64,000 bases of DNA from Antrodiella citrinella (taxonomy: Eukaryota > Basidiomycota > Agaricomycetes > Polyporales > Steccherinaceae), in contig SGPM01000097.1 of NCBI GenBank assembly GCA_004802725.1, positions 1-64,000 of the forward strand, read 5' to 3'. The notes beneath the pieces were generated by a model. The model saw only the letters and a program-made list of their open reading frames with translations, was not told the origin of the DNA and made no database searches. A program made the translations under genes and the position numbers. How positions within the stretch are numbered: position 1 is the first letter of the stretch; every line of letters starts with the position of its first letter. Shown in pieces: positions 50,086-61,495 of the stretch.

Positions 50086-51477
50086 ATACGTTTGTGTTAT
50101 GTACTTATTTGAGTCCTCAGTCATGTAGACCAGATTGTGGCGTCTGAGGCTCATGACCAATCGTAAGTGCATCGTTTCTAGAAGACGATTTTCACGTCAA
50201 CTGCCCAATTTACATCAGTTGGTACATGGTATACAATATATTTCTATGTCGTCCCCGAACTGCTATCATACTGTACAGCCTGAGTGTCCGCCTAAGGTCG
50301 AAGCCCGTCACCCAGGCCCTGGGCCCGACTTCATGAGGTCGCAGGTTGCTTCGGGATGACCGCAGCAAGCCAATCGCGTACTTCACTCAATTCCTTATCA
50401 CATACTGTATGCACCATCTCAGGATAGCGGTGCACAGACAGCCCGATGGGCTTGCCCGTTGTTCCCTCAGACACTTCCTTCACGCCGATCTGGGTCTTCA
50501 AAAAGTCGACTGGTGGAGGAGGCTTGTCAGAAGACGGTCAAAGAGGTTCAGTGTAAATGACGGAGGGAAACCACGTACTCGAGTTGATAGCGTATTCGAA
50601 CTTGACCAGAGGATCTTTCTCGCCGTGGCCCCAGAAGATCGGGAGTTCTGTTACATGGTCGTTGATCATCTAGGCAACACAGACACATGTCAGCACAAAG
50701 GCCAAGCTCATACACAGCAAGCAATCGGATGATGTGTGTGTGCACAGGCCCCTCACCGAGGCGATCCTATCACGCAACGGCAGCCTCCCGCTCAACGCAA
50801 TGATCCCCGCCAGCTTCTCCTTGATCGTGAGACCCGTCAGAAGGCTCATCGTCGCGCCCTGGCTGAACCCGCCCAGGACGACAGGGACAGAAGGTCCTTC
50901 CGCGGTGATGAGGTTTGTGAGGGCACGCACGGTGGCGAGCATGCCTTCGGCGTCATGCGTGCTAGGGTCGTCAATCGTCTCGAAGGAGACGATGTCATAC
51001 CTTAGTTATATCGTAAGCAAGAAAGCGGTGAGATGTGAATAGTAGAACATGTAGGCGAACTATAGATTGTACCTACCAGGAAGGCATCCGACTACCTCCG
51101 TTCCCTGTGATAGGTATGGTCGGGCTGCGAATCCAGCCAGTCATTCGTACACGCCATATCCCTGCAAGCCGGTATGCAAGACTCACGCGTGCGGCAGGAT
51201 CCACTTGATATGGTTCAAACGAGGATCGCGGCTGAACTCAGCCATCGTCTCTTGCCATCCATGACCGGAATCTCCGAGACCCTGTATCAGAAATCCGTGA
51301 TCGATGTTTAGGAAATTGTGAGCGTCGGAGGTGTGGCAAAAGTTGAAACTGGAAGCGTAGACATACGTGGACGAAAATAACGGTCGCAGTATGCTCCCCT
51401 TGCGCGGGTACCGTTATGAACTTGGGAGTGAAATCAGTCATGATTACTGTAAGCACTTGTTGGTCGGTCGGTCACCG
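50086..51477 (-). repeat. Inverted duplication arm B (thioesterase locus)
   Basis: Reverse-complement counterpart of about 26403-27822. The half nearest 50.1-51.0 kb, which is the 3' half of the gene and its flank, is almost identical to arm A. The gene's 5' end is visibly more diverged. Confidence 0.9.
50331..51441 (-). CDS. Acyl-protein thioesterase 1, copy B
   Basis: Same family and exon plan as copy A, on the opposite strand. Start MTDFTPKFITVPAQGEHTA at 51441; GLGDSGHGWQET, ILPHA, GNGGSRMPSW, VVLGGFSQGATMSLL, WGHGEKDPLV and YPEMVHTV are present, so Ser, Asp and His of the triad are all kept. At the sites where copy A is unusual, copy B has the family-typical residue, so B looks like the unmodified version. 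One oddity: the intron before the YDIVSF exon ends in AAG rather than CAG as in copy A, a weaker but usable acceptor. Stop at 50331-50333. About 238 residues. Divergent from the MYND gene, about 350 bp away. Confidence 0.9.
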
Positions 51478-51795
51478 GTCAGTGGCAGCTTCAGCCTTGA
51501 ACTCACTGCCTTGCCAGTGGAGCTGAGCGCTACATCTTTGATGTCAAACACGTGACCGTGTCGCGGTCGTGTCGGCGCTTATACAGATCCAAACTTTAAG
51601 CTTTAACCACCATCTTGCATGAACATATCAATATTGTTTGAAGATCCCTGGCCATCTGGTAAGTCCACTAAACAAAACCCTAGCTTTGATCATTCTGTTT
51701 TCAAAAGAGATTCGTGCCGGTCATAGGCGACTGTCCGAGTCCGAGTCCCACTGCTGGCACTGGACCTAGCACAACAGCAGCTTCGACTCCGAGTG
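51442..51795. promoter_or_regulatory. Divergent promoter, thioesterase copy B / MYND gene
   Basis: 354 bp between divergent starts. The first 36 bp next to copy B still align with the copy A upstream region; beyond that the two loci differ. No operator recognised. Confidence 0.4.
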
Positions 51796-53718
51796 ATGTC
51801 AAATGCCGCTGCCAGCGACTCGCAGCATGACACAGTGGACTTATCCTCTGTGGACTGGGAAGAGATTGCGATCTATAATGCTACAAGCGTGGCCGCATGG
51901 ATTCTCTACTTGCATCAGCGGGAGCGTCCAGAAGTGAGACAGCTTCTGAGAGCCATATCCGCAGGACTCGGACTCGGAGACGAAAACTCTGGCGGGATTA
52001 AGCATCGATGGAATGTTTACTTGCACAGCAATTTTCCTTCAGTTTTGATGAGCATTGCTTCGGAGGTGGGTATGTTGTCCGAAGAACCGGGCGCATTCAA
52101 GGTGAGAGCCATAATATCAATGTTAGTATGGCAAAAAAGCCTCATGTCTTCGTCGTGCAGGGTCTCCATTACAGTCTTGAAGTCTTATGCTATCTGTCAT
52201 GCTTTCTGGACAAACTTTATGATCAGCTCTCGGACCGTGCTACCTCGAAACAGGCTAATGACACCGTGCGCGGTCTTGTCGACAGGATGGACCCCTTCTA
52301 CAGAGCTATGTGGAGGAATCGTCATTTGATACCCACAGATCCATCTTGGATGAGCGATAATTCAAAATATCTTCATACGGAGCTCCGTGGCTTCTGCGAA
52401 GGTTCCTGCTCTGTAGTTGGTAGGCTGGTGGACATGTATTCGTCGCAGTTGTGAGTGTAAGAATTGAAGGTCCCATAGGCACAACCACTCATCGCGATAG
52501 AATAGTGGACGACCCCCGACTCTCTCCACGTGCGCGGCCCATTTCCTCTTGTATTCGTGGACACACGGTTGGCTTCGGCGCAGTCGGGACATGTATGTTC
52601 GCATGTCCTTACACAAGATGATGACCGCGGATGAAGTAGGCATCCATGCGTTCATTGAAGAAGTCATCGCATCAACGACTATTTTCTACAACGCATCTTG
52701 GAGAAGTTCAATCACTCCTTGCGAGACGACCGAGTGGTGAGTGGGGACGCTTTCATGGTCAGCGATCTGTGTATCACAGTCCTCACCCACGTGACGGGAG
52801 ACCTCTCCGCAGTCCGTCGCACTGGCGGTCCATCGATGCCAACGAGCCTGATTCCCAGCTTGCTGCTGTTGTTGTCAGAGGCAAATCTGCAGCTCAAAGT
52901 ACGCTGATCTAGCCAGGGAAGCGGTGACAATGCTGCTGCAAGCGCTGACGTGAGTGGATTTCCTCGAGTCTCGCTCCCTTGTGACTCACTTGATAGATAA
53001 ACCTGCAGATCAGCCGGTGACGATTCTCAAAATGTCGTCTACGATCAATTTTCACGTTGAACAACCTCGCGATATTCAAATACACTGTTTTGCACGATGT
53101 GGTTCACTGCGCCAATGTCGTGCCTGCCCGCTGCAAGTGTAGACTCTCGTTTGATGGTGTTCCACATCTCAACTCGAATCCGCAAGGGGTCTCGTTCAAT
53201 ATTTTCACCCTACTGCTTGGATGTACTCGTGCTGCATCCAGACGTCACCATGATAGCACTACCGAACATCTACGGCGCGCGGGATCACGGGTCTGGCACG
53301 ATACACTGGTAGCTCTCCTCGCCATCCAAACGAACGGAGACTCCAACCGCGCCGAAATGAGAAACACACTTGTGAAAGCTTTGCAGGAATATGGCGACCT
53401 CTTTGGCTGGAAAGGAGATGTCCGGGTACCGAGTATCGCGAGCCAGCCTTCTACTCCCAGCAATGAAGCACGATATTGGAAGATCGAGAAGCAATGTTTT
53501 TCGAACGCGTGCGCGTGTTCTGCGCACCCCGCGTCGCATCGAATGCGTGTGTGCAAAGGATGCTTCCGGTTTTTGTATTGTAGTCGGCGGGTGCCAGCAG
53601 TCGTGAGTTGCGTTGTTGCCAAACACCCTCAGGCTCAGTGCTTAAGCTGATATCATTCTTACGGCGAAATGGAGTTTGGAACGCTGGCCATCGGGTCAAC
53701 TGCAGATCGCTCACCTAG
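51796..53718 (+). CDS. MYND-type zinc finger protein, 3' end uncertain
   Basis: The ATG at 51796 starts MSNAAASDSQHD, followed by a helical N-terminal region (VDWEEIAIYNATSVAAW, GLHYSLEVLCYLSCFLDKL, RMDPFYRAMWRNRHLI, KFNHSLRDDRVVSGDAFMV, SLLLLLSEANLQLK), as in the many Agaricomycete proteins with an alpha-helical body and a C-terminal MYND finger. Near 53500-53590 the finger begins: CSAHPASHRMRVCKGCFRFL then YCSRR. The expected next Cys (TGCCAG) follows but one base out of frame (53590), and the final WNAGHRVNC (about 53675-53705) lies in another frame before a TAG at 53716-53718. No normal intron repairs this, so there may be a frameshift, a sequencing error, or a split I could not resolve. 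MYND fingers bind proline-rich peptides; role unknown. Confidence 0.6.
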
Positions 53719-54398
53719 TTATTCCTCAGATGGGACCATCAGGACAAAGACGAAATCAGACGAGGGACGAGAGAAGACGAAGTCTACACGAACAGGTCAC
53801 GGGCGAACATAGGTGCTTATCGTGACTGGAGGCTCTGTCCGTACTCAGTTATTAACAGTGGAGGCTTGACAACGCGGTATGTGGGATTCAGATTTTCTCG
53901 CTGTTGGGACTCGCTAACTCAGCAACCTTATCTAGCCCAGGCTATTGGTATCATTCGCGCAGCTGTAGGATGTGTAATTGGGAGGTACTCGCTTAGGAGT
54001 ATGATGCCTTCATCGCAGTCTGAACCGCGCACTGTGTCATCTGCCCTTGTGTCCATGTGGGATTCTGGTCCGGAATTCACTCACACACACACTCTCGCAC
54101 GCTCGCTCACCAACATGTCCGAATTTGAGGGAAGCATACTAGTCGCCTTGCGTCTCGCCGGAGCCTCGCAAAAAAAATCACTATGAACAGCTGTAGCACG
54201 CGGGTATAATATAATCCAGCGACACAGACGAGGATACGAAACAGAATGATGGAGGGGGGTAAGGCGTGCAATACACACGATGTAGATCGCAGTGGACGCA
54301 ACCCCCGGGAATACATAGTGAAACATGGCACCGCGGTGGCGATTGAATACTCACGCGCAAGAGTACAGCTGAAGCGCTCACTGACATACCACAGGCAG
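53719..54398. other. Convergent 3' region, no supported gene
   Basis: About 680 bp between the MYND gene and the DUF6534 gene. A plus-strand open frame (53866-54186) contains a CA-repeat-derived stretch and has no family resemblance. Confidence 0.4.
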
Positions 54399-56302
54399 TC
54401 AAGAGTGAGGGTATCCTTTCGTTGACTCCTGGTAGCGGCCGTGACCGTCTTCTCTGCAGACGAAAGGATCTGAGGTCACAGTGTCGGCGCCATTGGGAGA
54501 GTCGCCCTTGACGACCTTCGGTGGCTCCAGTTTGTAGACTTCAATTTGTCGGGGCTACGTGTCCATGAGCACGCATAACGAACGAGTAGAACGCATCACT
54601 ACTCACAGTCGGAGCACGCATTTCAAGCTCCTCGTCTGTAGAGGGTAATCTTTTGGCGGTGTGCGTTTGACGTAGGAGTTCTCGCGCGTTCAGCCTATTA
54701 ACGTTCAGTTCAGCCATATGACCACAATTCGAGCGTATATTTGATACTCACGTTCCCATGAGCGAGTTGGCGTACACTGTCGGAATCGTGACGAGACAGA
54801 CGTGTCAGTATGCAGGACGGGGAGAGATAGCGCACGGCGTACAATTACTGCAGATCTGGAAAAATCCGACGAATAGCAGGCTCGACTTGATAAAGACGAA
54901 CTGTGAAGTATGCGTCAGCGCGATGAATGAAGACGGAAGTATTCTACGCCGTACAGTGAGGATGGTCACGATGGAGCACAACCTGTCAAGGTCAAAGAAC
55001 GAGTAAGCTGTAATATCAAACTCATCGCTACTCAATGACTCACATAGTGATCATGCCGCTGTTGACACAGTAGGCCATCAGCACATGCAACATATCGTCG
55101 GTACTAGATATAGTCAGGGTCCGCAAGTGAACACCACTGTCAATAGATCGACACACCTTCTGAAACCGGTCTTGCTCTTCCATAAGTAGTGGATCATGGA
55201 AGAGGCGATCATGACATCGAGAGACGACATGAGTGCAAGCCCCCCGACGACGGAGTACTGGATATCCGAGTCCACAATCAGGTTTGATGTTCACATTCAA
55301 ATGCGATGCTAGGCTCTGCGAGACTTACGAAGGCCTTGCGGACGCTGCGGAACTCGGTCCACGATTCGTACTTGAACAGAAGTGCGGTTGAGGTGAATAC
55401 GTCGGCTGGATAAGTATTCAGCATAAAGTGTGGCACGATGGGATTGATGAGGACGTACCGATGAGAGCGAGCAGGGTTAGCGACTTGACGAAGTTATCAG
55501 CGCCACCTCCGAGTCGTCGTCGAGATGTGATGACAAGACAAATGGACTCACCAATATCAGAGTCATTATACGATTTCTACCGCTGACTGACGAGAGAATG
55601 AACAACTGCTATTGGCGAGTGAAGTGGCGACAGCTTACGGATGTATATCCTCCGAATATACAAGCTAGACCAGGAAGAATTGAGATCTTGTTGACTACAT
55701 AGTACGGGATACGTACCTTTGCACAAAAGCGACGATGAACATCTGCAGCGAGTAGATCAGACGGGTGAACGCTTAGGGTACGAGAATACCTACCTGGGAG
55801 TGCAGCAAGGCCTGAAACAGACGCGTCGTCAACTACCTCAGCAATAGCAATGACGACGGCTACTTACTACGGAGCTCCTGAAAATTGAGTACGTGAGAGG
55901 TGAGTTAAATAGAAGGGACAGAGGTATGTACCAGACGATGCGGTCGATGCCTCCGACGTTACCGAAGTCGTCGATGATGAAGCCGTAAATCATATGCGCC
56001 ATAGCTATAGCGTGAAATGTTTCTCCTACGCTGAGCTCACCCGGGCCAGCGTTAGGCGTGTAGATCAGAGAGAAACGCTGGGTACTTACGCAATACACGT
56101 CACACAGAGCTTCAGATAAAGGTTATCCTTGCTGCAGTTCATGGCATACACGTATGTTTGCGCGATGAAGATACCATATAAGCTACGGAAACCGGTGTCA
56201 GACAGACAACATGAATCTAGGTAGCGCAGCTCACACAAGGGCTACGAGCGTTCCGAGGGTATAGCCTCCAAGAATCTTCTGAATGGTTGGGAGCGCATTC
56301 AT
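54399..56302 (-). CDS. DUF6534-type multi-span membrane protein
   Basis: Minus-strand gene with about a dozen small exons. Start MNALPTIQKILGGYTLGTLV at 56302, then SLYGIFIAQTYVYAMNC, ETFHAIAMAHMIYGFIIDDF, DRIVWYIPLSLLF, an IVAFVQ segment, RRIYI, and near the end VYANSLMG spliced to LNARELLRQTHTAKRLPS. The tail ends PHS with TGA at 54399-54401. This order (GTL, LYG...QTY, LET/ETFH, FY or VQ...RRI, NSLL...LNAR) is the DUF6534 pattern of mushroom-forming fungi: about seven membrane segments, unknown function, often in many copies per genome. It is a paralogue in plan of the gene at 19113-21016. Confidence 0.72.
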
Positions 56303-56930
56303 GATGTGAACAGGACCAGGTCGTGGGGTGTAAGAGTGAAAGACACTGACATCCAGGTCACTGCGCCTTTTGTAGAAGAAAACAGAGCGGCGTGATCGTT
56401 GCTCAAGCTAGATAGACTGTAACAAACGTCGTTGGAATGCAAGCTTCTCAGTTTGCTTTACGCAGTCGCGGTCGCGGCGGACCCGGATTCGTATTCACAG
56501 TTTCCATGCTAGTGACGGCGTTCTCATACACCATCCGTGGCGTCAGTACATGGGACCGACGTGAAGCTGATGGTAGTCAGTTGAACGCAAACACATCAAG
56601 GTGCAGATATGTATTGATCGTACAGCTCCTTTGAGATATTATCAGCATGCATAGGTGAGGGGAGTCTCACTTACGGTCTCGCTGGCATCATCAACGATGA
56701 TCTCAGAAGATACAATGAGTGTCGCAGAAACATACGACTGCCAGAGATTTCATTCGCGGCGTTGGCAGGATATCATGTCCCGCCACATGGCGTACGACTA
56801 GCATGGGGACGCGTGGGAAAAAGCGAGCGGCGCGTTGTGTGGTTGTGTTTGGCGTGCATTGTGTTGTTGGCCGCGATGAGTGAACGCGCTTCTCCCCTGG
56901 ACCACGACCATCCGTCCGTCGCTGCCGACC
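56303..56930. promoter_or_regulatory. Divergent promoter, DUF6534 / Bqt4-like gene
   Basis: About 630 bp between divergent starts. Short frames on both strands have no family features. Confidence 0.4.
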
Positions 56931-58456
56931 ATGCCTGCCATCACCCCCAAACAGAGAATATCCACTTCTCGTCCTCCTCTCCCCGTCGCAAACGCAAATC
57001 CGAGTCTTGGTAAACGTCGGCATTCTTCCAACGAGATAGGAGATCGCTGTACTCACACACACTATCCCCTTCACAGCCGATTTATCTCGTCCGCCCCCGG
57101 TCAAGTTTCAGGAGATCATTCGCGATGGACAGGCCACCGTAGTGAGTTCTTCATTCTCCATTCATTCGCGTCATGTTGGCTCATCTTATCTAGGTCGGTC
57201 GAGTCAAAATCCCCACTGTACGCACGATCTCCTTGTTCTTCCGCTTTGGCCATAACTGACGACCCCCATGCTTGCAGCCCACCGGCCATGCCTTCATCCT
57301 CCGTCGTCTTGACACTGGGGCCGTTTCTCTCACTACCATGTTCCGCGCTGCCTTCCCCTCAGCCTCCGACGACGCAGAAAAGGTCGAGTCGTCCTGGGTG
57401 AAGAATAACTATGACGTCGCCGGACATAACAGGACTGGCAAGTCGCGTTTCGCAGGCACCTGGGTGTCCCCTGAGACCGCCAAGCAGCTCGCAGAAGTCT
57501 ACCGCCTTGGTCCAATCATCGCTGCCCTTGCCGATGCAAATCCAGACCCAAATGTTGTTTACCGTAAGGCCACTAAGACTACTCAACCGCCCACAGGCTC
57601 TCCTGCGGCGACAGCTACGCCTACTCAGCCTCCGGCGGTGGTGAGTACGACTCCCACCCAGTCCCCAGCCACGAAACGCCGCAGAGAGGGCTCTCCGATC
57701 AGCAACATACCCCGAGCGACACCCTCTTCATCTCATCGTACACAGCCAGCAGACCTCCCGTCCTGGACCCCGTTGACTCCCGCTGCCACTTCAGTTGCCT
57801 CGACGGTCACTGCCACAAGTACCACTGTCACGACTTCCCCTACGAAGACGTCGCGAGCGCCTGCGACGTCCCCGGCCGCGACCCGGAGGTCTACGCGTCT
57901 TAAGAGCCCCGCACCTGCCCCCGCGCCCCCGAAGACACCTCGTCCTTCTCGGGCCGCACGGGAGAGAGAGCGTGAGAGGGAGAGGGACACTGTTGGATCA
58001 GATGAGACCGCGGTGGAGCATGAGGAAGCGAGCGAAGCTGCAAAGGTCGCGGAAGTGGACATGGCGGAGGACCTGAGGGAGCAGAAGGAATTGATTGAGC
58101 GACTGAAGGCGGAGCGCGCACAGAAGGCGCAGGAGAGCATCGACGACATGGAGGAGGATGTCGCGGCTGAGGCGTCTATTGGCCAGAAGAGGGGGCGGGA
58201 GGACGAGAAGGAGGAGTTGAGGTTGAACATCAAGGAGCCGGAGACGGAGGAGAGGGCGATTGCGACGAACAAGAGGGTGGCGGGCGTCTCGGCTCAGCAC
58301 AAGTCGCTGGCTTGGGGTACTTTGTTGTTCGCTGTCGGGATGGGCGCAGTGTACGTTTTCCCTTTACGTCTATTCGAATCTAATATCTAACTAAATCCTC
58401 ATCCTTACTATAGATCATTCATCCCCTCAATTCCCTCGCTCGCGGGCTACTTCTAA
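56931..58456 (+). CDS. Bqt4-like inner nuclear membrane protein with APSES-type DNA-binding domain
   Basis: Start MPAITPKQRISTSRPPLPVA at 56931; small exons give VKFQEIIRDGQATVV and GRVKIPT. The APSES/KilA-N-like domain (about residues 45-135) reads GHAFILRRLDTGAVSLTTMF, RAAFPSA, ESSWVKNNYDV, RFAGTWVSPETAKQLAEVYR. A long Pro/Thr/Ser-rich linker with basic patches follows, then an acidic coiled coil (about 57960-58150). The last two exons encode a single C-terminal membrane segment (SLAWGTLLFAVGMGAV, then SFIPSIPSLAGYF). This architecture is that of fission yeast Bqt4, which tethers telomeres to the inner nuclear membrane. Assignment rests on domain order rather than close identity; a tail-anchored APSES protein is the safe description. 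Confidence 0.78.
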
Positions 58457-59337
58457 GCCTTGTGGCCCAATTGAACGCCGTCTCTCCATTCTTTGCTTTG
58501 CACTCGTACAGTTAGCTCCTAAGCTCCTTCCTCTCTTCCTCGTCGTTAATAAGTCCCTCCCTCGTCTCCCCTCCCCCGCTTGTATGTATTAATCCTAAAT
58601 CTCGTCCTATGCCTCATGACCCTCGTCTCTTTTTCGCTGAAGGTCTGTTTATATTTTCCTCCTTGTCCTTGCTTTTTGCCCTGTGTTTTTTTGTTTATGT
58701 CGTTGAGGGGGTGCGTTAGTTGAGTCTCGGTTTGTGTGTGTGTTGATACATGTGTGCTCTTGCATAGCTATCCCTTAAAGTTAGGATACTTGATGAATGA
58801 AATGAGTCCTTGAGATGTCATGCGTGCGACGTGTGCCACGTCGGAGTCACAATTTGTCACGGTAGTCCGCCACAGTACTGCTAGTGAGCTCGTCGTCCTT
58901 GACTCCTTGTCGTCCGCCAGCGCGAGCTTGAAGTTGTTCGATTGAATTTGGCGCGCTCGAAATTTCGGTTCGCGCCGCGGTCCCGGGGTCTTTCCCGAAT
59001 ACGATCGAAGACCCTCGATATTGCCTCGCTCGCCTTAACTTGACCTTGGCACCTTGCAATTCGAGTCCCTCTTTTACCTTGTCACCGAAACCTTCCGCGC
59101 AAACACAAAAGGTTGAACAATGTCTGAGAATGGAGAATACTGCGAAGTCAATTTGTCCCACCGTCCGCGACTGTCTTTGATTCGCAAGTACTTATGGGGT
59201 ATCGCATACGCCTACTTGGCGTAACGCAGCCCGAAGGATCGTTGTTTAACAGTCCTATTCATATTCTCTCCAATCGACGTATGTGTTCTCATCATCCAAG
59301 AACGATAGCTAGGGCATTCGAACCGGTGAGATTGCTA
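58457..59337. other. Convergent 3' region of Bqt4-like and lactamase-fold genes
   Basis: About 880 bp, T/C-rich just after the Bqt4-like stop. It should contain both 3' UTRs. No gene or repeat seen. Confidence 0.45.
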
Positions 59338-60296
59338 TCATATCGTGCGCCGTGTTTCTACGATCAAACGAGTAGGACAGATCAAGCTAAGTCGTTGATC
59401 ACTACGCACATAATGCACATGCTCTTCCCCTCCCTTCTCAAAAACCCGCGTCGGCTTGATCTTCCCCTGCAAGACCTGTCCCATGAACGACTTGGCTTCG
59501 AGCAGGACCTCGGTCGCTGGCTCGCCGGCTGTGACGTGTCCGCAGCTGATACGGGCGTCGGCGAAGGGAGCGACGAGTTGTAGGAGTGCGTCTACAGTCT
59601 GCAGCCAGGCTACGATGGAACCCGCGACGGGGAAGATGATGGGTGCCCACTCGTACAGCGTGTCCCCGACGTAGAGCATCCTTTCATCCTCATCCCACAG
59701 TGCTAGCTCGTCCGGTGTGTGCCCTGGCGTGTGGAGCACGTAGACATTCCCGTTTGTAGTGCGGATGGTGTATCGATCCTCGACGAATATTGGGGAATAC
59801 TGCGGGACTTCGATGCCCAGCGATTCGCATAGCGAGTTTTGTGGTAGATTGGACGGAGAGTTGAATTCGGGTGCGAAGCCTGACACCAGGATTTGCGAGT
59901 CCTCTGTGAACTGCTCTACGCCTACTACGAGGGCGCAACTTGTTAGTCTTCTGTACGATCTCCAGGAACGACAGATGACCCACAAATATGGTCGTAGTGG
60001 CAATGACTTAGGATCACGATGTATCCTCTTCGTTGTCCCTCGTTCAGCGGTTTTCCCGCATTCTCAGCAACACCGACGGTTTCCACGAACTTCCGCAAGC
60101 TCGTCAAGTTGATGTCCGGATCGTCTGCCTTTCCACCGCAGCCTGTATCGAGGATCAAGAGTGTAGAGGCGTCCAAGACCTTGACGTAGATGTAAGGATG
60201 TTCGTCGTAGACATCAGAGTGCTCGACGATAAGGAAAGTCGTGGCTGTGAGCTTCGATGCCTTGAATGCAGGTACTTGTGGCGTGAGTATAGACAT
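59338..60296 (-). CDS. Metallo-beta-lactamase-fold hydrolase
   Basis: Start MSILTPQVPAFKASKL at 60296. TLLILDTGCGG is the first core strand-loop; VILSHCHYDHI holds the HxHxDH zinc motif. A second exon gives VLHTPGHTPDELALWDEDER with the next His, MLYVGDTLYEWAPIIFPVAG with the bridging Asp, and ISCGHVTAGEPA with the last His. All zinc ligands expected of the family are present. About 300 residues. The intron between HICG and CALVVGVEQF (about 59945-59990) has a weak GTCATC donor, so the exact join is uncertain. Substrate unknown; glyoxalase II-like thioesters and lactones are typical for the fold. Confidence 0.85.
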
Positions 60297-60439
60297 GGCG
60301 GTTTCTTCGAGTATGGAGTGGCACCTCAGCACAAAGTGTTCCGAGAGGGACGGATATGGGTACGTCCCTACCAAGCAGACCTGAGGTCCGTGAGGTGAAG
60401 AAGAGAAGTCTCAGAACTTTCAACTCACCTTCGCCCACG

Positions 60440-60709
60440 TTATCCTCCTGATACCGGGCAAATTATAGCGACTTCTTCACCTCCTTTCAGGATCACTTCC
60501 TCTGGGTCCCCCACCATTTCTGCGTCTACGCTCCATTGACTCGTCTCAAGGATCTTCTCTAAACCTTTCCCAGGATGTCGGGAACTCAAGATTTGCGCCA
60601 GTGAGGATAGTTTGAAGGATTCGCTGGAAGCAGGAAGCGGTATTGGTTCGACGGTAAGGCCAATGGCAGTTGAGGCAGCAGCAAAATACAAGACTGTTAT
60701 TTCTGGCAT
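60440..60709 (-). CDS. MOCS2A: Molybdopterin synthase sulfur carrier subunit (MOCS2A / MoaD type)
   Basis: Intronless 89-codon frame: MPEITVLYFAAASTAIGLTV, FKLSSLAQILSSRHPGKGLE, KILETSQWSVDAEMVGDPEE, and the end EEVAIICPVSGG. The ubiquitin-like fold and the C-terminal Gly-Gly, which is activated to a thiocarboxylate, identify the small subunit of molybdopterin synthase. Human MOCS2A is nearly the same length, so the start at 60709 is preferred; an in-frame ATG at 60778 would add 23 residues not typical of the family. In mammals MOCS2A and MOCS2B share one transcript, but no MOCS2B frame is seen here. It serves cofactor synthesis for nitrate reductase and sulfite oxidase type enzymes. Confidence 0.9.
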   Translation of the reverse strand: MPEITVLYFAAASTAIGLTVEPIPLPASSESFKLSSLAQILSSRHPGKGLEKILETSQWSVDAEMVGDPEEVILKGGEEVAIICPVSGG

Positions 60710-60903
60710 GATTGGCAGAAGATCTTGTAAACAGTAAGAGAAAGCAAATCGCTCGAGCCTCAGGCATGGTTCGGCCATAATATACATCCACAGCGCTAAA
60801 CAGAATATCCTACCAAACGGCCGACCCTCGTATCATAGCGAGACACAAGACAACGTGACGAAATTTAGAAAATCGCCTCCCATCCACTTATATATATGTA
60901 AGC

Positions 60904-61495
60904 TCAGGAAAGGACCTTCCTAACCAACCTCTCCAACTTCTCGTCCAATCCCTCCGCCGCTTTCTTGAGCTCAGGACTGACGTTATTCCCGACAGCGATG
61001 ACCGAGCTCGGAAGATCGAATACGACAGTCGTGCCTTTCCCGCCCTCGATCTCCGTGACGAGCAGCTTCGGAGGGATGTGCAGGCCCGCGGCGATGTCGT
61101 GCTGGAGCATCGTCTGAGCGATAAGCGGGTTGCCGATGATGTAGACGTGGGTCTCGGGGAACTCGCGCCCCAAGTAAATGGCGAGCCAACGGGAGTGCGA
61201 GAATGTTGCGAAGAGACTGGACGAGAAGGCGTGTCAGAGGGTGCCAGTGGATACCGCAGTCGACGTACACGAAGTCCAGTTTGCCCCCTTTTGTCAATTC
61301 ATCCATCCCTGCTTCAAGCTCCTCCTTCGTCTGCGCGTTGGCAATTATACGCAGGGTGTTGGCCCTTCCTCCTTCCTTGTTGACTTCGACATCCAGCGCT
61401 GCGAGGACATCTTTGATGGATTTCTTGGAGGTGAGGGCCACGCGCTGCGCGGTATAGTCTTTGACGGCCCCAGCGATTTGCGTGGACAGTGACAT
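60904..61495 (-). CDS. DUF302-domain protein
   Basis: Two-exon gene. Start MSLSTQIAGAVKDYTAQRVA at 61495; exon 1 runs to KGGKLDFV; after a short intron, LFATFSHSRWLAIYLGREFP, VYIIGNPLIAQTMLQHDIAA, GLHIPPKLLVTEIEGGKGTT and VVFDLPSSVIAVG, the usual DUF302 core. Stop at 60904-60906. About 180 residues. DUF302 proteins are small alpha/beta proteins found in bacteria, archaea and fungi; in prokaryotes some sit near metal or oxidative stress genes, but no function is established for the fungal forms. Confidence 0.82.

Noticed and set aside
60710..60778. N-terminal extension of MOCS2A from the ATG at 60778
   Set aside because: The 23 extra residues do not resemble family members, whose length fits a start at 60709.
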